Assembly: GCF_039533965.1 (NCBI RefSeq)
Contig: NZ_BAAAUN010000001.1
Location: 558,001 to 622,000, forward strand
Origin: Microbacterium luteolum
GTDB lineage: Bacteria > Actinomycetota > Actinomycetes > Actinomycetales > Microbacteriaceae
Direction of reading: 5' to 3'
Length of the DNA stretch: 64,000 bases
Numbering within the stretch: position 1 is the first letter of the stretch; each line of letters opens with the position of its first letter. The notes beneath the pieces are model-generated. The model was given only the letters and a program-made list of their open reading frames with translations. It did no database searches and had not been told where the DNA came from. Position numbers and translations under genes: made by a program. Positions 7,073 through 16,173 of this stretch are shown here, one piece after another.

Positions 7073-9543
7073 ATCGACGAGTAGGAGACGATTCCACGTC
7101 GCACGCCGTCGAGCGCCGTGCGAGCCGTCCGCGCGAGAGCACCGTCCTCCGCGACGATCGACAGCTGGTCGAGCAGATCGATCGTCTGCTTCGCCCAGCG
7201 CACGAAGTCACCCGCCGCCATGTCGGCGTCGATCAGGACGCGATCGAGCATGCCGCCGCGGGCCCAGGAGTGCATCGCGCCGGCCAGACCGGCCGCGAGC
7301 GGCTCGGAACCCGGCAGGTGGTGATCCTTCTCGAGATCGTCGAGCTCAGCCCACAACGTGGTCGTCTTCTCGTACGCGGTGCGGAACGCGCCGCGCGGGA
7401 GGCCCCGCTCCCCCGAGTTCGCCTCGTCGCGTCGCGGTTCATAGACGAGGCAGCACGCCATCGCCGCGAGCGACGGGGCGTCGAGTCCGTTCCACAATCC
7501 CTGACGCAGAGACTCGGCGACCAGCAGGTCGCGCTCCCCGTAGATGCGGCGCATCGTGCGACCGGCCTCGGTCAGCGCGGGCTCTCCGGATTCGTCGGAG
7601 AGATAGTCCAGGGTCTCGAGCACCTCGACCACGCGGTCGAAGACGCGCGCGACGGTGCCGGTGCGCGTCTCGATCTGGCGCCGGATGCGGTCGGTCTGCC
7701 GCTTGAGCTTCCAGTAGCGCTCGGCCCAGCGGGCGTGCGCCTCGCGATCCGGGCAGCGATGGCAGGGGTGCCGCTGCATGGCCGTCCGCAGCGACTGGAT
7801 GCGCTTCATGCGCTTCTCACGGGCGACACGTGGCGCGCCGGAGTCCTGACGGTTCTTCTTCTCGAGGTCGCTGAGTTCGCGCCGGATCGCCGCGTACTCG
7901 GGGAAGTCTCCGTGCTCGCACGCCATCGACTTCTGATACCCTGCGAGCGACTCCTCGGCCTCCCGCACCTGACGCGCCAGACCCACGACGGCCCTGTCCG
8001 CTTGGAACTGCGCGAAGGACGACTCGAGGATCTGCCGGGCACGCGCCTTGCCGAACAGGTCGATCAGATTGACCGCCATGTTGTACGTGGGCCGGAAGCT
8101 GGAGTTCAGCGGGTAGGTCCGCCGCGATGCCAATGCGGCGACGGCCTGCGGATCCATGCCCTCGGTCCACTGCACCACGGCGTGCCCCTCGACATCGATG
8201 CCGCGTCGACCGGCACGCCCTGTCAGCTGCGTGTACTCCCCCGAGGTGATCGCGACCCGGGCCTCGCCGTTGAACTTCTCCATCTTCTCGAGCACGACCG
8301 TGCGGGCGGGCATGTTGATGCCGAGCGCCAGCGTCTCCGTGGCGAAGACGACCTTGACGAGTTTGAGGCGGTAGAGCTCCTCGACGACCTCTTTGAAGGC
8401 GGGCAGGAGTCCGGCGTGGTGGGCGGCGACGCCCCGCTCCAGATTCTCCAGCCAGTCCCAGTAGCCGAGCACGCCGAGGTCCTCGTCCTGCAGCGATCGA
8501 GTGCGTTCCTCGACGATCGCGCGGATCTCCGCCTTCTCCTCCGACGAGGTCAGTCGGATGCCGGAGCGGCGCACCTGCTGAACCGCGGCGTCGCAGCCCA
8601 CGCGGCTGAAGATGAAGAAGATCGCCGGCAGCAGGTTGGCGCGCTCGAGGAGCTTGATCACATCGGGGCGATCCATCCGCTCGATGCGGCGCAGGTTGGA
8701 CGGCCGTACGGGCCGCTGGCCACCGCGCGGCGGTCGCTTGGCCTGCCGCCCGGCATGCCTGTTGCTGACGTACGACTGCACCTGACGATTGTTCTCGTAG
8801 TTCGAACCCGTGAAGGAGCGGATCCGCATCAGCTCCTGATTCACCTGCGCAGTCGCGATGCCCGCCCGGTCGTCGAACAGCGGGAGCAGGTCGTCCCTGA
8901 CAAGCACGTGCTGCTCGAGCGGGACGGGCCGGATCTCGGAGACGATCACCTCGGTGTCGCCGCGCACGGTGTCGAGCCAGTCGCCGAACTCCTCGGCGTT
9001 CGACACGGTCGCGCTGAGGGAGACGAGCCGCACGTGCTGCGGCAGGTGGATGATCACCTCTTCCCACACCGCACCGCGGAACCGGTCGGCGAGATAGTGG
9101 ACCTCGTCCATGATGACGTACCGGAGGTCGCGGAGCGCCGCCGAGTCGGCGTAGATCATGTTGCGCAGCACCTCGGTCGTCATGACCACGATGCGTGCGT
9201 TGCCGTTGATGTTGGTGTCGCCGGTGAGGAGCCCCACGTCATCTGCGCCGTAGACCTCGACCAGTTCGCGGAACTTCTGGTTGGACAGGGCCTTCATCGG
9301 CGTCGTGTAGAACGCCTTGTCGCTCGGGGACTGCATCGCGAGATGGATGGCGAACTCGCCCACGATGGTCTTGCCCGCTCCGGTCGGCGCGGCGACGAGC
9401 ACACTGCGGCCGGCTTCGAGTGCGTGGCAGCCCGCGACCTGGAACGGGTCGAGTTCGAACTTCTGGCGCGCGGCGAAGGCGTTCGTCGCCGGGTTCTCGG
9501 CGGCCTCTCGTGCCGCCGCATATCGCTCGGACGGCGAACTCAT
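7069..9543 (-). CDS. DEAD/DEAH-box RNA helicase, HelY/Mtr4-like
   Basis: An 824-residue superfamily 2 helicase of the Ski2/Mtr4 type, like mycobacterial HelY. Walker A APTGAGKT is at residues 52-59, the DEVH box at about 146-149 and motif III SAT at 177-179; the later QLTGRAGRRGID is motif VI. The C-terminal half carries the arginine-rich insertion and a DSHCT-like domain. The ATG start at 9543 overlaps the tatC stop (ATGA); the frame stays open upstream but that stretch is the antisense-like shadow of tatC. Probable role: RNA unwinding in decay or ribosome maturation. Confidence 0.93.
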   Translation of the reverse strand: MSSPSERYAAAREAAENPATNAFAARQKFELDPFQVAGCHALEAGRSVLVAAPTGAGKTIVGEFAIHLAMQSPSDKAFYTTPMKALSNQKFRELVEVYGADDVGLLTGDTNINGNARIVVMTTEVLRNMIYADSAALRDLRYVIMDEVHYLADRFRGAVWEEVIIHLPQHVRLVSLSATVSNAEEFGDWLDTVRGDTEVIVSEIRPVPLEQHVLVRDDLLPLFDDRAGIATAQVNQELMRIRSFTGSNYENNRQVQSYVSNRHAGRQAKRPPRGGQRPVRPSNLRRIERMDRPDVIKLLERANLLPAIFFIFSRVGCDAAVQQVRRSGIRLTSSEEKAEIRAIVEERTRSLQDEDLGVLGYWDWLENLERGVAAHHAGLLPAFKEVVEELYRLKLVKVVFATETLALGINMPARTVVLEKMEKFNGEARVAITSGEYTQLTGRAGRRGIDVEGHAVVQWTEGMDPQAVAALASRRTYPLNSSFRPTYNMAVNLIDLFGKARARQILESSFAQFQADRAVVGLARQVREAEESLAGYQKSMACEHGDFPEYAAIRRELSDLEKKNRQDSGAPRVAREKRMKRIQSLRTAMQRHPCHRCPDREAHARWAERYWKLKRQTDRIRRQIETRTGTVARVFDRVVEVLETLDYLSDESGEPALTEAGRTMRRIYGERDLLVAESLRQGLWNGLDAPSLAAMACCLVYEPRRDEANSGERGLPRGAFRTAYEKTTTLWAELDDLEKDHHLPGSEPLAAGLAGAMHSWARGGMLDRVLIDADMAAGDFVRWAKQTIDLLDQLSIVAEDGALARTARTALDGVRRGIVSYSSM

Positions 9544-10349
9544 GCAGCGTCCGGCAGAAGCCCCGCTGCGGCGTCGCGCTTGCGCTTGCGGCGGTCGAAG
9601 AGCAGGGAGAGCCCCGCGGCCGCGAAGAACAGGACGATGAGGATGCCGGCCAGCATCAGCATGCTGATCACGTCGGCAGCCGGTGTCGCCAGGGCCGCGA
9701 AGACCGTCGCGATGATGATCGCGATGCGCCAGCCCTTGAGGATCGCGCGTCCGGACATGACCCCGGCGAAGTTCAACGCGACGAGGAACACCGGGAGCAC
9801 GAAGGAGACCCCGATCACGATCATCAGCTTGAAGATGAAGTCGTAGTACTCCTGCGCCTGGTAGAAGTTCGTCCCGCCTTCGGGCGTGAAGCCCCACATC
9901 AGCTCGATCACGTGCGGCATGATCACGATGCCGAGGTAGCACCCTGCGAAGAAGAGCGGCACGGCGGCGGCGATGAAGCCGATCGTGTACTTGATCTCCT
10001 TGCGGGTGAGCCCGGGCATGATGAACGCCCAGATCTGCCACAGCCATACGGGCGCGGAGATGAACAGGCCAATCGAGAAGGCGATCCGCATGCGCATGTC
10101 GAACGCGGCCGTCACGGTGCCGAAGTTCAGCGCGCTGAAGTTGTCACCACGCTTCTCCATGATGACGCGGATGGGTTCCGTGATCAGGTGGATGACCGGA
10201 TCGGCGATGATGAACGCGACCACCATGCCGACGACGAGCGCGAGCGCCGCATACATCAGGCGTTTGCGCAGTTCGACGAGATGTGCGCCCAGCGACATCC
10301 GCCGATCCCGATCCGCCTTCTGCTTCACGGTCGGTTCGATGGTTGCCAC
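9540..10349 (-). CDS. tatC: Twin-arginine translocase subunit TatC
   Basis: A 269-residue polytopic protein with six hydrophobic helices. The N-terminal signature MSLGAHLVELRKRL near residues 19-32 is the TatC cytoplasmic motif that recognises the twin-arginine signal, and the FIMPGLTRKEIKY segment is also characteristic. TatC forms the receptor of the Tat system, which exports folded proteins. It follows tatA by six bases and overlaps the helicase start, giving the conserved actinobacterial order pafB-pafC-tatA-tatC-helicase. Confidence 0.96.
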   Translation of the reverse strand: MATIEPTVKQKADRDRRMSLGAHLVELRKRLMYAALALVVGMVVAFIIADPVIHLITEPIRVIMEKRGDNFSALNFGTVTAAFDMRMRIAFSIGLFISAPVWLWQIWAFIMPGLTRKEIKYTIGFIAAAVPLFFAGCYLGIVIMPHVIELMWGFTPEGGTNFYQAQEYYDFIFKLMIVIGVSFVLPVFLVALNFAGVMSGRAILKGWRIAIIIATVFAALATPAADVISMLMLAGILIVLFFAAAGLSLLFDRRKRKRDAAAGLLPDAA

Positions 10350-10355
10350 GGTCGG

Positions 10356-10592
10356 TCAGGCGCGAGGCGGAGTCTCAGGGTCGACGCCGGAGTCCTTCAC
10401 CGTGGTGGGCTCGGCGACGACGGCGTCGGTGCGCGTCGCGTCCTCGTCCTTCATGGCCTTCATCTCGCCCTTGAAGACGCGGGCCGACTGGCCCATGCTC
10501 TTCGCGAGCGCCGGCAGCTTCGCAGCACCGAACAGAAGGAGGATCACGGCGAGCACGATGAGCAGGTGCCAGCCTTGCATTCCAGCGAACAT
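10356..10592 (-). CDS. tatA: Twin-arginine translocase subunit TatA
   Basis: A 78-residue protein with one N-terminal membrane helix (GWHLLIVLAVILLLFGAAKL, about residues 7-26), the FGxxKLP hinge, and an amphipathic helix (SMGQSARVFKGEMKAM). These are the TatA hallmarks; it polymerises with TatC to form the Tat pore. The ATG at 10592 is the only start giving the right N terminus; the open frame continues upstream without coding sense. It sits 44 nt after pafC and six nt before tatC. Confidence 0.94.
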   Translation of the reverse strand: MFAGMQGWHLLIVLAVILLLFGAAKLPALAKSMGQSARVFKGEMKAMKDEDATRTDAVVAEPTTVKDSGVDPETPPRA

Positions 10593-10636
10593 GTCAGGAT
10601 TCCCGTCTTCGGTAAGCTTTCGCCCCAGTCTACAGA

Positions 10637-11620
10637 TCAATCCTCGTGATCGGGGCGGTGATAGAGCGCGAGTCCGGATGCCGCCCACTCGCGGGTCGAC
10701 GACCGCGCGACACCCGGCTCCAGGACCTCCATGGCCCCGCCGAAGCGCGCGGCGAGACGCTTGATGCCGCGGGGATCGGCCAGGTGGACGTGCGCGGTGA
10801 CCGAGCCGTCGACGGCTTCCAGCGTGGTCGCCGGCAGGAATCCGCTGAGCAGAGGTGCGAACCGCTCGGAGACGCGCACCGTGACCTCGCGCTCGTCGTC
10901 GAGGCCGGCGAAGGGCTCGGGGACCTGATCTCCGCCGTGCGTGATCGGGATGTCCGTGAGCTTCGGCTCGCTCACCCGGTCGAGGTGGAACGTGCGCATC
11001 GCCTGTCGGAGATGGCACCAGCCCTGCAGATACCACTGGGCGTTGGTGATCAGGATCTGCACCGGATCGACCGTCCGCGTGGTCGGGGCGGCATCCGGTG
11101 CCTGGTACGTGAAGGAGATGGCGACGCCGTCCTGCAGCCCGCGCGCCACGACCTCGCGGACCTCGTCGACCGCGCTGGGAGCCACCACGACGTCGGCCGG
11201 CGCGTCGGCTGCGCCACGGGACAGCTTGGAGATCAGCCCCGCGACGAGGCCGGAGTCCGAGACCGCCGGCACCGCCGCGACCATCTGGAGACCGGCGAGC
11301 AGCGCAGCGGCCTCGCGCGCCGTGAACCGCGGAACCCGGCGGAGCGCCACATCGTTGGTGATCTCGATGACGTCCTCGAGGTCGAGGAGGTCCCAGTTGA
11401 TGTCGAACATCTCCTGCGGCTGCTGCCAGTATCCGGATTCGCCGGGGAGGCCGATCACCGTGAGCTTCTCGACCATCCCGCGCATCTCCTGCGGCGTGAC
11501 GCCGAACTCCGCCGATGCCTCGGCGAGCGACACCTGACCGTGTTCGAGCAGATACGGCACGAGGGTCAGGTAGAGACGGACGCGCTCGGCGGCGAGGAGC
11601 GGCTTGGGCTGGGCGCTCAT
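10637..11620 (-). CDS. pafC: PafC-like WYL-domain transcriptional regulator
   Basis: A 327-residue protein with an N-terminal winged helix (about residues 10-65, LTLVPYLLEHGQVSLAEASA), a WYL domain in the middle (AQWYLQGWCHLRQAMRTFHL) and a WCX C-terminal domain. Tandem pafB/pafC WYL genes just upstream of tatA-tatC are typical of actinobacteria. PafBC is known in mycobacteria as the activator of the LexA-independent DNA-damage response. Its ATG overlaps the pafB stop (ATGA), so the two subunits are coupled. The call rests on synteny and domain order. Confidence 0.88.
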   Translation of the reverse strand: MSAQPKPLLAAERVRLYLTLVPYLLEHGQVSLAEASAEFGVTPQEMRGMVEKLTVIGLPGESGYWQQPQEMFDINWDLLDLEDVIEITNDVALRRVPRFTAREAAALLAGLQMVAAVPAVSDSGLVAGLISKLSRGAADAPADVVVAPSAVDEVREVVARGLQDGVAISFTYQAPDAAPTTRTVDPVQILITNAQWYLQGWCHLRQAMRTFHLDRVSEPKLTDIPITHGGDQVPEPFAGLDDEREVTVRVSERFAPLLSGFLPATTLEAVDGSVTAHVHLADPRGIKRLAARFGGAMEVLEPGVARSSTREWAASGLALYHRPDHED

Positions 11621-12609
11621 CGGGCCTCCTCACGTTCCGCATGCGCATCGATGACGGCCTGGAGCCGGGCGATGACGGCATCTCGCAGTGCCGCGGGCTC
11701 GACGACGCGCACCTCCGGTCCGTACGAGGCCAGCTCGTCGGCGAGGATGTGCAGGTCGACGAACGGCACCGTGATGCCCTGCGCCGCAGGCGTCGCTCGC
11801 CGACCGAGGCGCAGCGCCGCCTCGGTGCCGGGTGTGACCTCCAGCAGCGCGGCGTTCTCCGCGGAGACGCGCTCGAGCCCTGCGAGAGCGCGCTCCCCCG
11901 CCCCATCGCGCAGCGCGGGATCGAATGTCGTGGTCGTCACCTTGACGTCGCCGACGATGCGGCTGAGCAGGAACATACGGTCCTCATCGATGTCGACGTC
12001 GACCCCGAAGACATGCCAGCGCGCTTCGTAGTCGACGAGCGCCAGCGGACGGATGCTGCGCCGACGCGGCACCGCCTCTCCCGGCTTGAGGTACTCGAAG
12101 GCGACCACCCTGCTCTTCTCGATCGCATCCTGCAGCGGCGCGAAAGCCGCATCGCGCGCAGTGATCCGCGGAGCGAAGCCGATGATCGGCTCGTCGCCGT
12201 CGATGCCGAGCGCACGGATCTTGCGCACGCCGGACTGCGCGTCGCCCGAGGCGGACTCGGCGCTCCAGACACTGCCCGCGAGGCGGAGCACGGCGAGCTC
12301 GGCCGGAGTGAACTCGATGTCGGCGGGCAGGTCGTATTCCGCCTGCGGAATACGGTAGCGCGCCTCGCGGAGATCGTTCGGGTCTGCGGCGTCGCCGATG
12401 GTCTCGATCGGCACCCCGAGCGACCGCAGCTCCTCCTTGTCGCGCTCGAACATCTTCTCGAGAGCATCCGACCGCGTGCCGGCATCGGCGCGCTGACGGT
12501 AGCCGGAGACGTTGTCGAGGATCTGCTGCTTCGTGAGCCCGATCTCCGTGGCCATGAGCGCCACGACGAGATTCGTCAGGCGCTCCTCCGCGGGAATCCG
12601 GGCGGCCAT
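11617..12609 (-). CDS. pafB: PafB-like WYL-domain transcriptional regulator
   Basis: A 330-residue protein with an N-terminal HTH (MAARIPAEERLTNLVVALM, then LTKQQILDNVSGY), a WYL domain containing the ARWHVFGVDVDIDEDRMFLL stretch and a C-terminal WCX domain. It is the partner of PafC. The ATG at 12609 shares one base with the stop of the FKBP gene (TGATG); the open frame continues upstream only as a shadow. No pafA, prcA or prcB gene accompanies it here, unlike the mycobacterial locus after which it is named. Confidence 0.88.
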   Translation of the reverse strand: MAARIPAEERLTNLVVALMATEIGLTKQQILDNVSGYRQRADAGTRSDALEKMFERDKEELRSLGVPIETIGDAADPNDLREARYRIPQAEYDLPADIEFTPAELAVLRLAGSVWSAESASGDAQSGVRKIRALGIDGDEPIIGFAPRITARDAAFAPLQDAIEKSRVVAFEYLKPGEAVPRRRSIRPLALVDYEARWHVFGVDVDIDEDRMFLLSRIVGDVKVTTTTFDPALRDGAGERALAGLERVSAENAALLEVTPGTEAALRLGRRATPAAQGITVPFVDLHILADELASYGPEVRVVEPAALRDAVIARLQAVIDAHAEREEAR

Positions 12610-13520
12610 CACTGGGTGGGCGCCGTCACTGCGCCCAGGATGTCGACCACGACCACCGTGGAGGGAGATCCGTCGGCCTCGGGGAACACGACGAGGACCT
12701 GAGACCCGACGGTCGCACCGATGAGCTGCTCGGGAGCCGCGCTGATGCTGGCCTCCGTACCCCACGTGTTCGTGGTCACCTTCTTGTCGTCCCAGCCGAC
12801 GCTCATGATGTTGGAGACGACCGCGTCGCCCTCCTTGACCTTCGGGCCGTCGCCCTTGATGAGCGTCTGCGTGACGGTCTTGGTCGGTGCCGGAACGTCG
12901 GGGACGATGATCCCGGGAGTGCCGTCCGGAGCACGCACCACTGTGGGCAGACCGCTGGCGTCGTTGAACTGCAGCGCGCCGGTGGCCTTCGACGGCATGA
13001 CATCGAGCACGTCGACGACTGCAACGATGGTCTCATCCTTGGCGAGACCGAATGCCTCGACGTTCTGCTCCCCGAAGTCCTCCGGAGTCAGCACGGCGAG
13101 GACGCGGCTGCCCTCGGTCGCGCACTCGAGCACACCCGACAACCCGGCGGAGCGCTGGGCCCAGTAGTCGATGCTGTGCACCCGACTCCCGTCGCCGTTG
13201 AACTCGGACTGGTAGAGCTTCTTGCCGCTGTCTCCACCGTAGAACGCGATGTCGAGCACGACGGGCTGGAAGTCCGACCCCAGCGCGAGGCCATCGCCGA
13301 CGGTGACATCAGCGAACGAGGTCTTGTCGGTCTTGACCGGTCCGAAGACGGAGACGTCCGGCAGAGACCCGAGGTCGCCGCTCACGTCGGCGATGTTCAG
13401 GATCTTGTCGTCGCCGCCGCGATCGCACGCAGCACCGTCGGAGGAGGCCGACGCGGTGCAGCCCGTCAGGGCGAGGACGGCGAGGCTGAGGGAGGCCAGA
13501 ACGGCGGACGTTTTACGCAC
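12609..13520 (-). CDS. FKBP-type peptidyl-prolyl isomerase lipoprotein
   Basis: A 303-residue predicted lipoprotein. From the GTG at 13520 it begins VRKTSAVLASLSLAVLALTGC, a signal peptide with lipobox L-T-G-C and the lipidated Cys at residue 21. Two FKBP-like halves follow; the second, from about residue 210, contains LIKGDGPKVKEGDAVVSNIM and ends VLVVFPEADGSPSTVVVVDI. Several aromatic active-site residues of strong FKBPs are not obvious, so it may be a chaperone rather than an efficient isomerase. Anchored outside the membrane, it would assist folding of exported proteins, which fits the tat and lnt neighbours. Confidence 0.82.
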   Translation of the reverse strand: MRKTSAVLASLSLAVLALTGCTASASSDGAACDRGGDDKILNIADVSGDLGSLPDVSVFGPVKTDKTSFADVTVGDGLALGSDFQPVVLDIAFYGGDSGKKLYQSEFNGDGSRVHSIDYWAQRSAGLSGVLECATEGSRVLAVLTPEDFGEQNVEAFGLAKDETIVAVVDVLDVMPSKATGALQFNDASGLPTVVRAPDGTPGIIVPDVPAPTKTVTQTLIKGDGPKVKEGDAVVSNIMSVGWDDKKVTTNTWGTEASISAAPEQLIGATVGSQVLVVFPEADGSPSTVVVVDILGAVTAPTQ

Positions 13521-13530
13521 GCGCTCCAGT

Positions 13531-14550
13531 CTATTCCGTCGCGTGCTCCGATTCGCGCGAAGCAGCAGCAAGGCGCGCCCCCTCGGCCGCCTTGCCCGCC
13601 TCCCTGGCGCGCTTGCGCAGGTTCTTGTCGTTGATCTCCCGGTCGCCGACGGCTCCGGGAGTCCAGGCCTCCACGTCGTCGTCGCCGTAGCTGCTCTTGG
13701 ACGCGCGGCGCTTGACCGACGGCGCGACCGCGCCGCGAGCGAGGCGGCGGGCGGTCAGGAGGAATCCGGTGTGCGCGACCATTCGATGGTCCGGCCGCAC
13801 GGCGAGTCCTTCGACATGCCAGCCGCGCACCATGGTCTCGGACGCATCGGGATCGGTGAAGAGACCGGTCCCCCTGATGTACTCGGCCACGCGGGAGAGC
13901 TGCGTCGCGGTCGCGACGTAGCAGAGCACCACGCCTCCAGGGGTCAGTGCCTCCGCCACGGCATCGATGCACTCCCAGGGGGCGAGCATGTCGAGCACGA
14001 CGCGGTCGACGGTGCCCGCAGGAGTCTCGGCGGGGAGGGATTCCACCAGGTCGCCGACGACCACGCGCCAGGTGTCCGGATGCCCGCCGAAGAACGTCTC
14101 GACATTGCCCCGAGCGACATCGGCGAAGTCGTCGCGGCGCTCGAAGGAGATCAGTCGTCCGACCGGCCCGATCGCGCGAAGGAGCGACAGTGACAGCGCG
14201 CCGGATCCGACACCGGCCTCGACGACCGTGGCGCCGGGGAAGATGTCCGCCTGCATGACGATCTGCGCGGCGTCCTTCGGATAGACGATCGCGGCACCGC
14301 GGGGCATCGACATCGCGAAGTCCCGCAGCAGCGGGCGCAGGGCCAGGTAGTCGTGTCCCGAGCTGTTCGCGACCACCGAACCGTCGGGAAGCCCGATGAG
14401 GTCGCGGTGGCGGAGCACGCCCTGGTGCGTGTGCAGTTCGCCGTCTTCGCGGAGGGTCACGGTGTGCAGGCGGCCCTTCGGGCCCGTCAGCTGGACACGG
14501 TCGCCCACGCGGAAGGGGCCGCTCGGTCGCTGGGCAGCGGAATCCGTCAT
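13531..14550 (-). CDS. trmI: tRNA (adenine-58-N1)-methyltransferase TrmI
   Basis: A 339-residue class I methyltransferase. An N-terminal beta-barrel (FRVGDRVQLTGPKGRLHTVT) precedes the TrmI linker YPKDAAQIVMQADIFPGATV and the SAM-binding glycine motif VEAGVGSGALSLSLL near residues 135-149. The motif VVLDMLAPWECI supplies the catalytic Asp. It makes m1A58 in the T loop of tRNA. About 60 basic residues at the C terminus, rich in Arg and Lys, extend beyond the core. The start overlaps the HAD phosphatase stop (ATGA). Confidence 0.93.
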   Translation of the reverse strand: MTDSAAQRPSGPFRVGDRVQLTGPKGRLHTVTLREDGELHTHQGVLRHRDLIGLPDGSVVANSSGHDYLALRPLLRDFAMSMPRGAAIVYPKDAAQIVMQADIFPGATVVEAGVGSGALSLSLLRAIGPVGRLISFERRDDFADVARGNVETFFGGHPDTWRVVVGDLVESLPAETPAGTVDRVVLDMLAPWECIDAVAEALTPGGVVLCYVATATQLSRVAEYIRGTGLFTDPDASETMVRGWHVEGLAVRPDHRMVAHTGFLLTARRLARGAVAPSVKRRASKSSYGDDDVEAWTPGAVGDREINDKNLRKRAREAGKAAEGARLAAASRESEHATE

Positions 14551-15239
14551 CGGATGACCTCCGTCATGGCGTTGTTCGCGTCGAACAGGTCTCCGAGGTC
14601 CGACACGCCTCGTCCGGCGAGCGTCGGCCAGAGCTCGTGCGCCCCGAGGTCGTCCAGCGGGACGATGTGCGGGACACCCAGCGTGACCGCGCCGGAGGCG
14701 AGACCCGCGCGCACACCGGTCGGCGAGTCCTCGATCACGACGACCTCGGTGATGTCGACGTCGAGAAGAGCGGCAGCCTGCAGGTAGGGCTCAGGATGCG
14801 GCTTGGGATTGTCCACGTCGTCGCCGGCGACGACGATGTCGAAAGCCTCGAATTCGATCAGGTCGACGACGTTCAGCGCCATCCGGCGGAGGGACATCGT
14901 GACCAGCCCCGTGGGGATGCCGGCATCCCTGAGCTCCGCGAGGAGCTCGCGTGCCCCGGGACGGAACGGGACGCCCTGGGTGCGCAACGACTCCTGCACG
15001 ACATCGGTCAGGTGGGAGACGATCGCCTCCGGCTCCATCGCCACGCCGGCGTTCTGCAGGATGATCGCGCTGTCGATCAGACCGCTCCCGACCAGCTGCA
15101 GGGCGTCCTCATGGGTCCACGACCCGCCGAAGGACTCCACCAGCGACGTCTCCGCCGCCATCCAGTACGGCTCGGTGTCGACCAGTGTTCCATCCATGTC
15201 CCAGAGGACTGCGCGGGGCTTTCTGCTCACTGAACCCAT
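14547..15239 (-). CDS. HAD-superfamily phosphatase
   Basis: A 230-residue HAD subfamily IA hydrolase. Motif I is LWDMDGTLVDTE near residues 12-23 with the nucleophilic Asp, motif II the TMSLRR region, motif III the conserved Lys region before VVAGDDVDNPKPHPEPYL, and motif IV VIEDSPTGVRAG. This pattern is that of beta-phosphoglucomutase/sugar-phosphatase types, but the substrate cannot be named. It is the first gene of the minus-strand run that goes through trmI, pafBC, tatAC and lnt, and is divergent from the PAC2 gene. Confidence 0.88.
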   Translation of the reverse strand: MGSVSRKPRAVLWDMDGTLVDTEPYWMAAETSLVESFGGSWTHEDALQLVGSGLIDSAIILQNAGVAMEPEAIVSHLTDVVQESLRTQGVPFRPGARELLAELRDAGIPTGLVTMSLRRMALNVVDLIEFEAFDIVVAGDDVDNPKPHPEPYLQAAALLDVDITEVVVIEDSPTGVRAGLASGAVTLGVPHIVPLDDLGAHELWPTLAGRGVSDLGDLFDANNAMTEVIR

Positions 15240-15315
15240 GCTAGCCCGGCGCCGCCCACATCCCGCCGCCGCGGACTAGCCTGGAGGGATACGTCCTCGA
15301 TCTCGAAGGGAGCCC

Positions 15316-16167
15316 ATGATGGATGTTCTCGGTTCACGCATCGTCATCGCCGCCTTCGACGGCTGGAACGACGCGGGCGAAGCAGCCAGTGGCGCCGTCG
15401 AGGCGCTGCGTTCGTCGTCGGATTACGAACTCGTGCATTCGGTCGACCCCGAACTGTACTTCGACTACCAGTACACGCGCCCCTCGACGCAGATGGATGC
15501 GGAGGGACGTCGCCAGCTCAAGTGGCCGGAAGCCGGCCTCTGGCGCCCTCGCGATCCCGGCCCTGGGCCCGAGTTCTGGCTGCTCACCGGCGTGGAGCCC
15601 GCACGCACGTGGCAGGCCTTCGCCTCGGAGTTCGTGGACATCGCCCTACGCGACGACATCACCGGACTCGTGACCATGGGCGCCATGCTGGCGGATGTCC
15701 CGCACACCCGCCCGATCTCGATCTTCGCCTCGAGCCAGAACGAGCAGGTGCGTGAGGCCCACGGCCTCGAGCGATCGCTCTACGAGGGGCCCGTCGGCAT
15801 CCTCAGCGTCTTCGAGCACTTCGCGGAGAGCGCGGGCATCCCGACGGCGGGCCTGTGGGCGAGCGTGCCGCACTACGTCGCGTCCGCCACGCCCTCCCCC
15901 AAGGTCACTCTCGCGCTGCTCGACCGTCTCGAGGAACTCACCGGTGTGGACGTCGACCGCAGCCACCTGCGGACCGAAGCGGCCGCGTGGGAGGCGTCGA
16001 TCGATGCTGCGGCGTCCGAGGACGAGGACATGGCGGAGTACATCCGCCAGCTCGAGCGCACCCGGGACACGTGGGACTCCCCCGAGGCGTCCGGAGATGC
16101 GATCGCGCAGGCGTTCGAGCGCTACCTGCGTCGTCGGGGCGACGCCCCCGGCGATCACAAGCGCTGA
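15316..16167 (+). CDS. PAC2 family protein (proteasome assembly chaperone-like)
   Basis: A 283-residue PAC2-domain protein: MDVLGSRIVIAAFDGWNDAG at the N terminus and LVTMGAMLADVPHTRPI in the centre are family hallmarks. Actinobacterial PAC2 proteins resemble eukaryotic proteasome-assembly chaperones, and some form cage-like oligomers, but their role is unsettled. The GGGAG ribosome site is three bases from the first ATG and six from the second (15319), so translation may start one codon later. No proteasome gene is in the window. The stop faces uppP only six bases away. Confidence 0.88.
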   Translation: MMDVLGSRIVIAAFDGWNDAGEAASGAVEALRSSSDYELVHSVDPELYFDYQYTRPSTQMDAEGRRQLKWPEAGLWRPRDPGPGPEFWLLTGVEPARTWQAFASEFVDIALRDDITGLVTMGAMLADVPHTRPISIFASSQNEQVREAHGLERSLYEGPVGILSVFEHFAESAGIPTAGLWASVPHYVASATPSPKVTLALLDRLEELTGVDVDRSHLRTEAAAWEASIDAAASEDEDMAEYIRQLERTRDTWDSPEASGDAIAQAFERYLRRRGDAPGDHKR

Positions 16168-16173
16168 CGCGGC

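Noticed and set aside
8795..8820. GTTCGAAC-like sequence in the helicase as a LexA site.
   Set aside because: It lies deep within a coding region, in the wrong orientation for the TCGAAC-N4-GTTCGA arrangement, and reflects codon usage.
7270..9846. An 858-codon plus-strand frame opposite the HelY-type helicase.
   Set aside because: The helicase on the minus strand has clear motifs; the plus frame is its antisense mirror, rich in Arg, Gly, Val and His.
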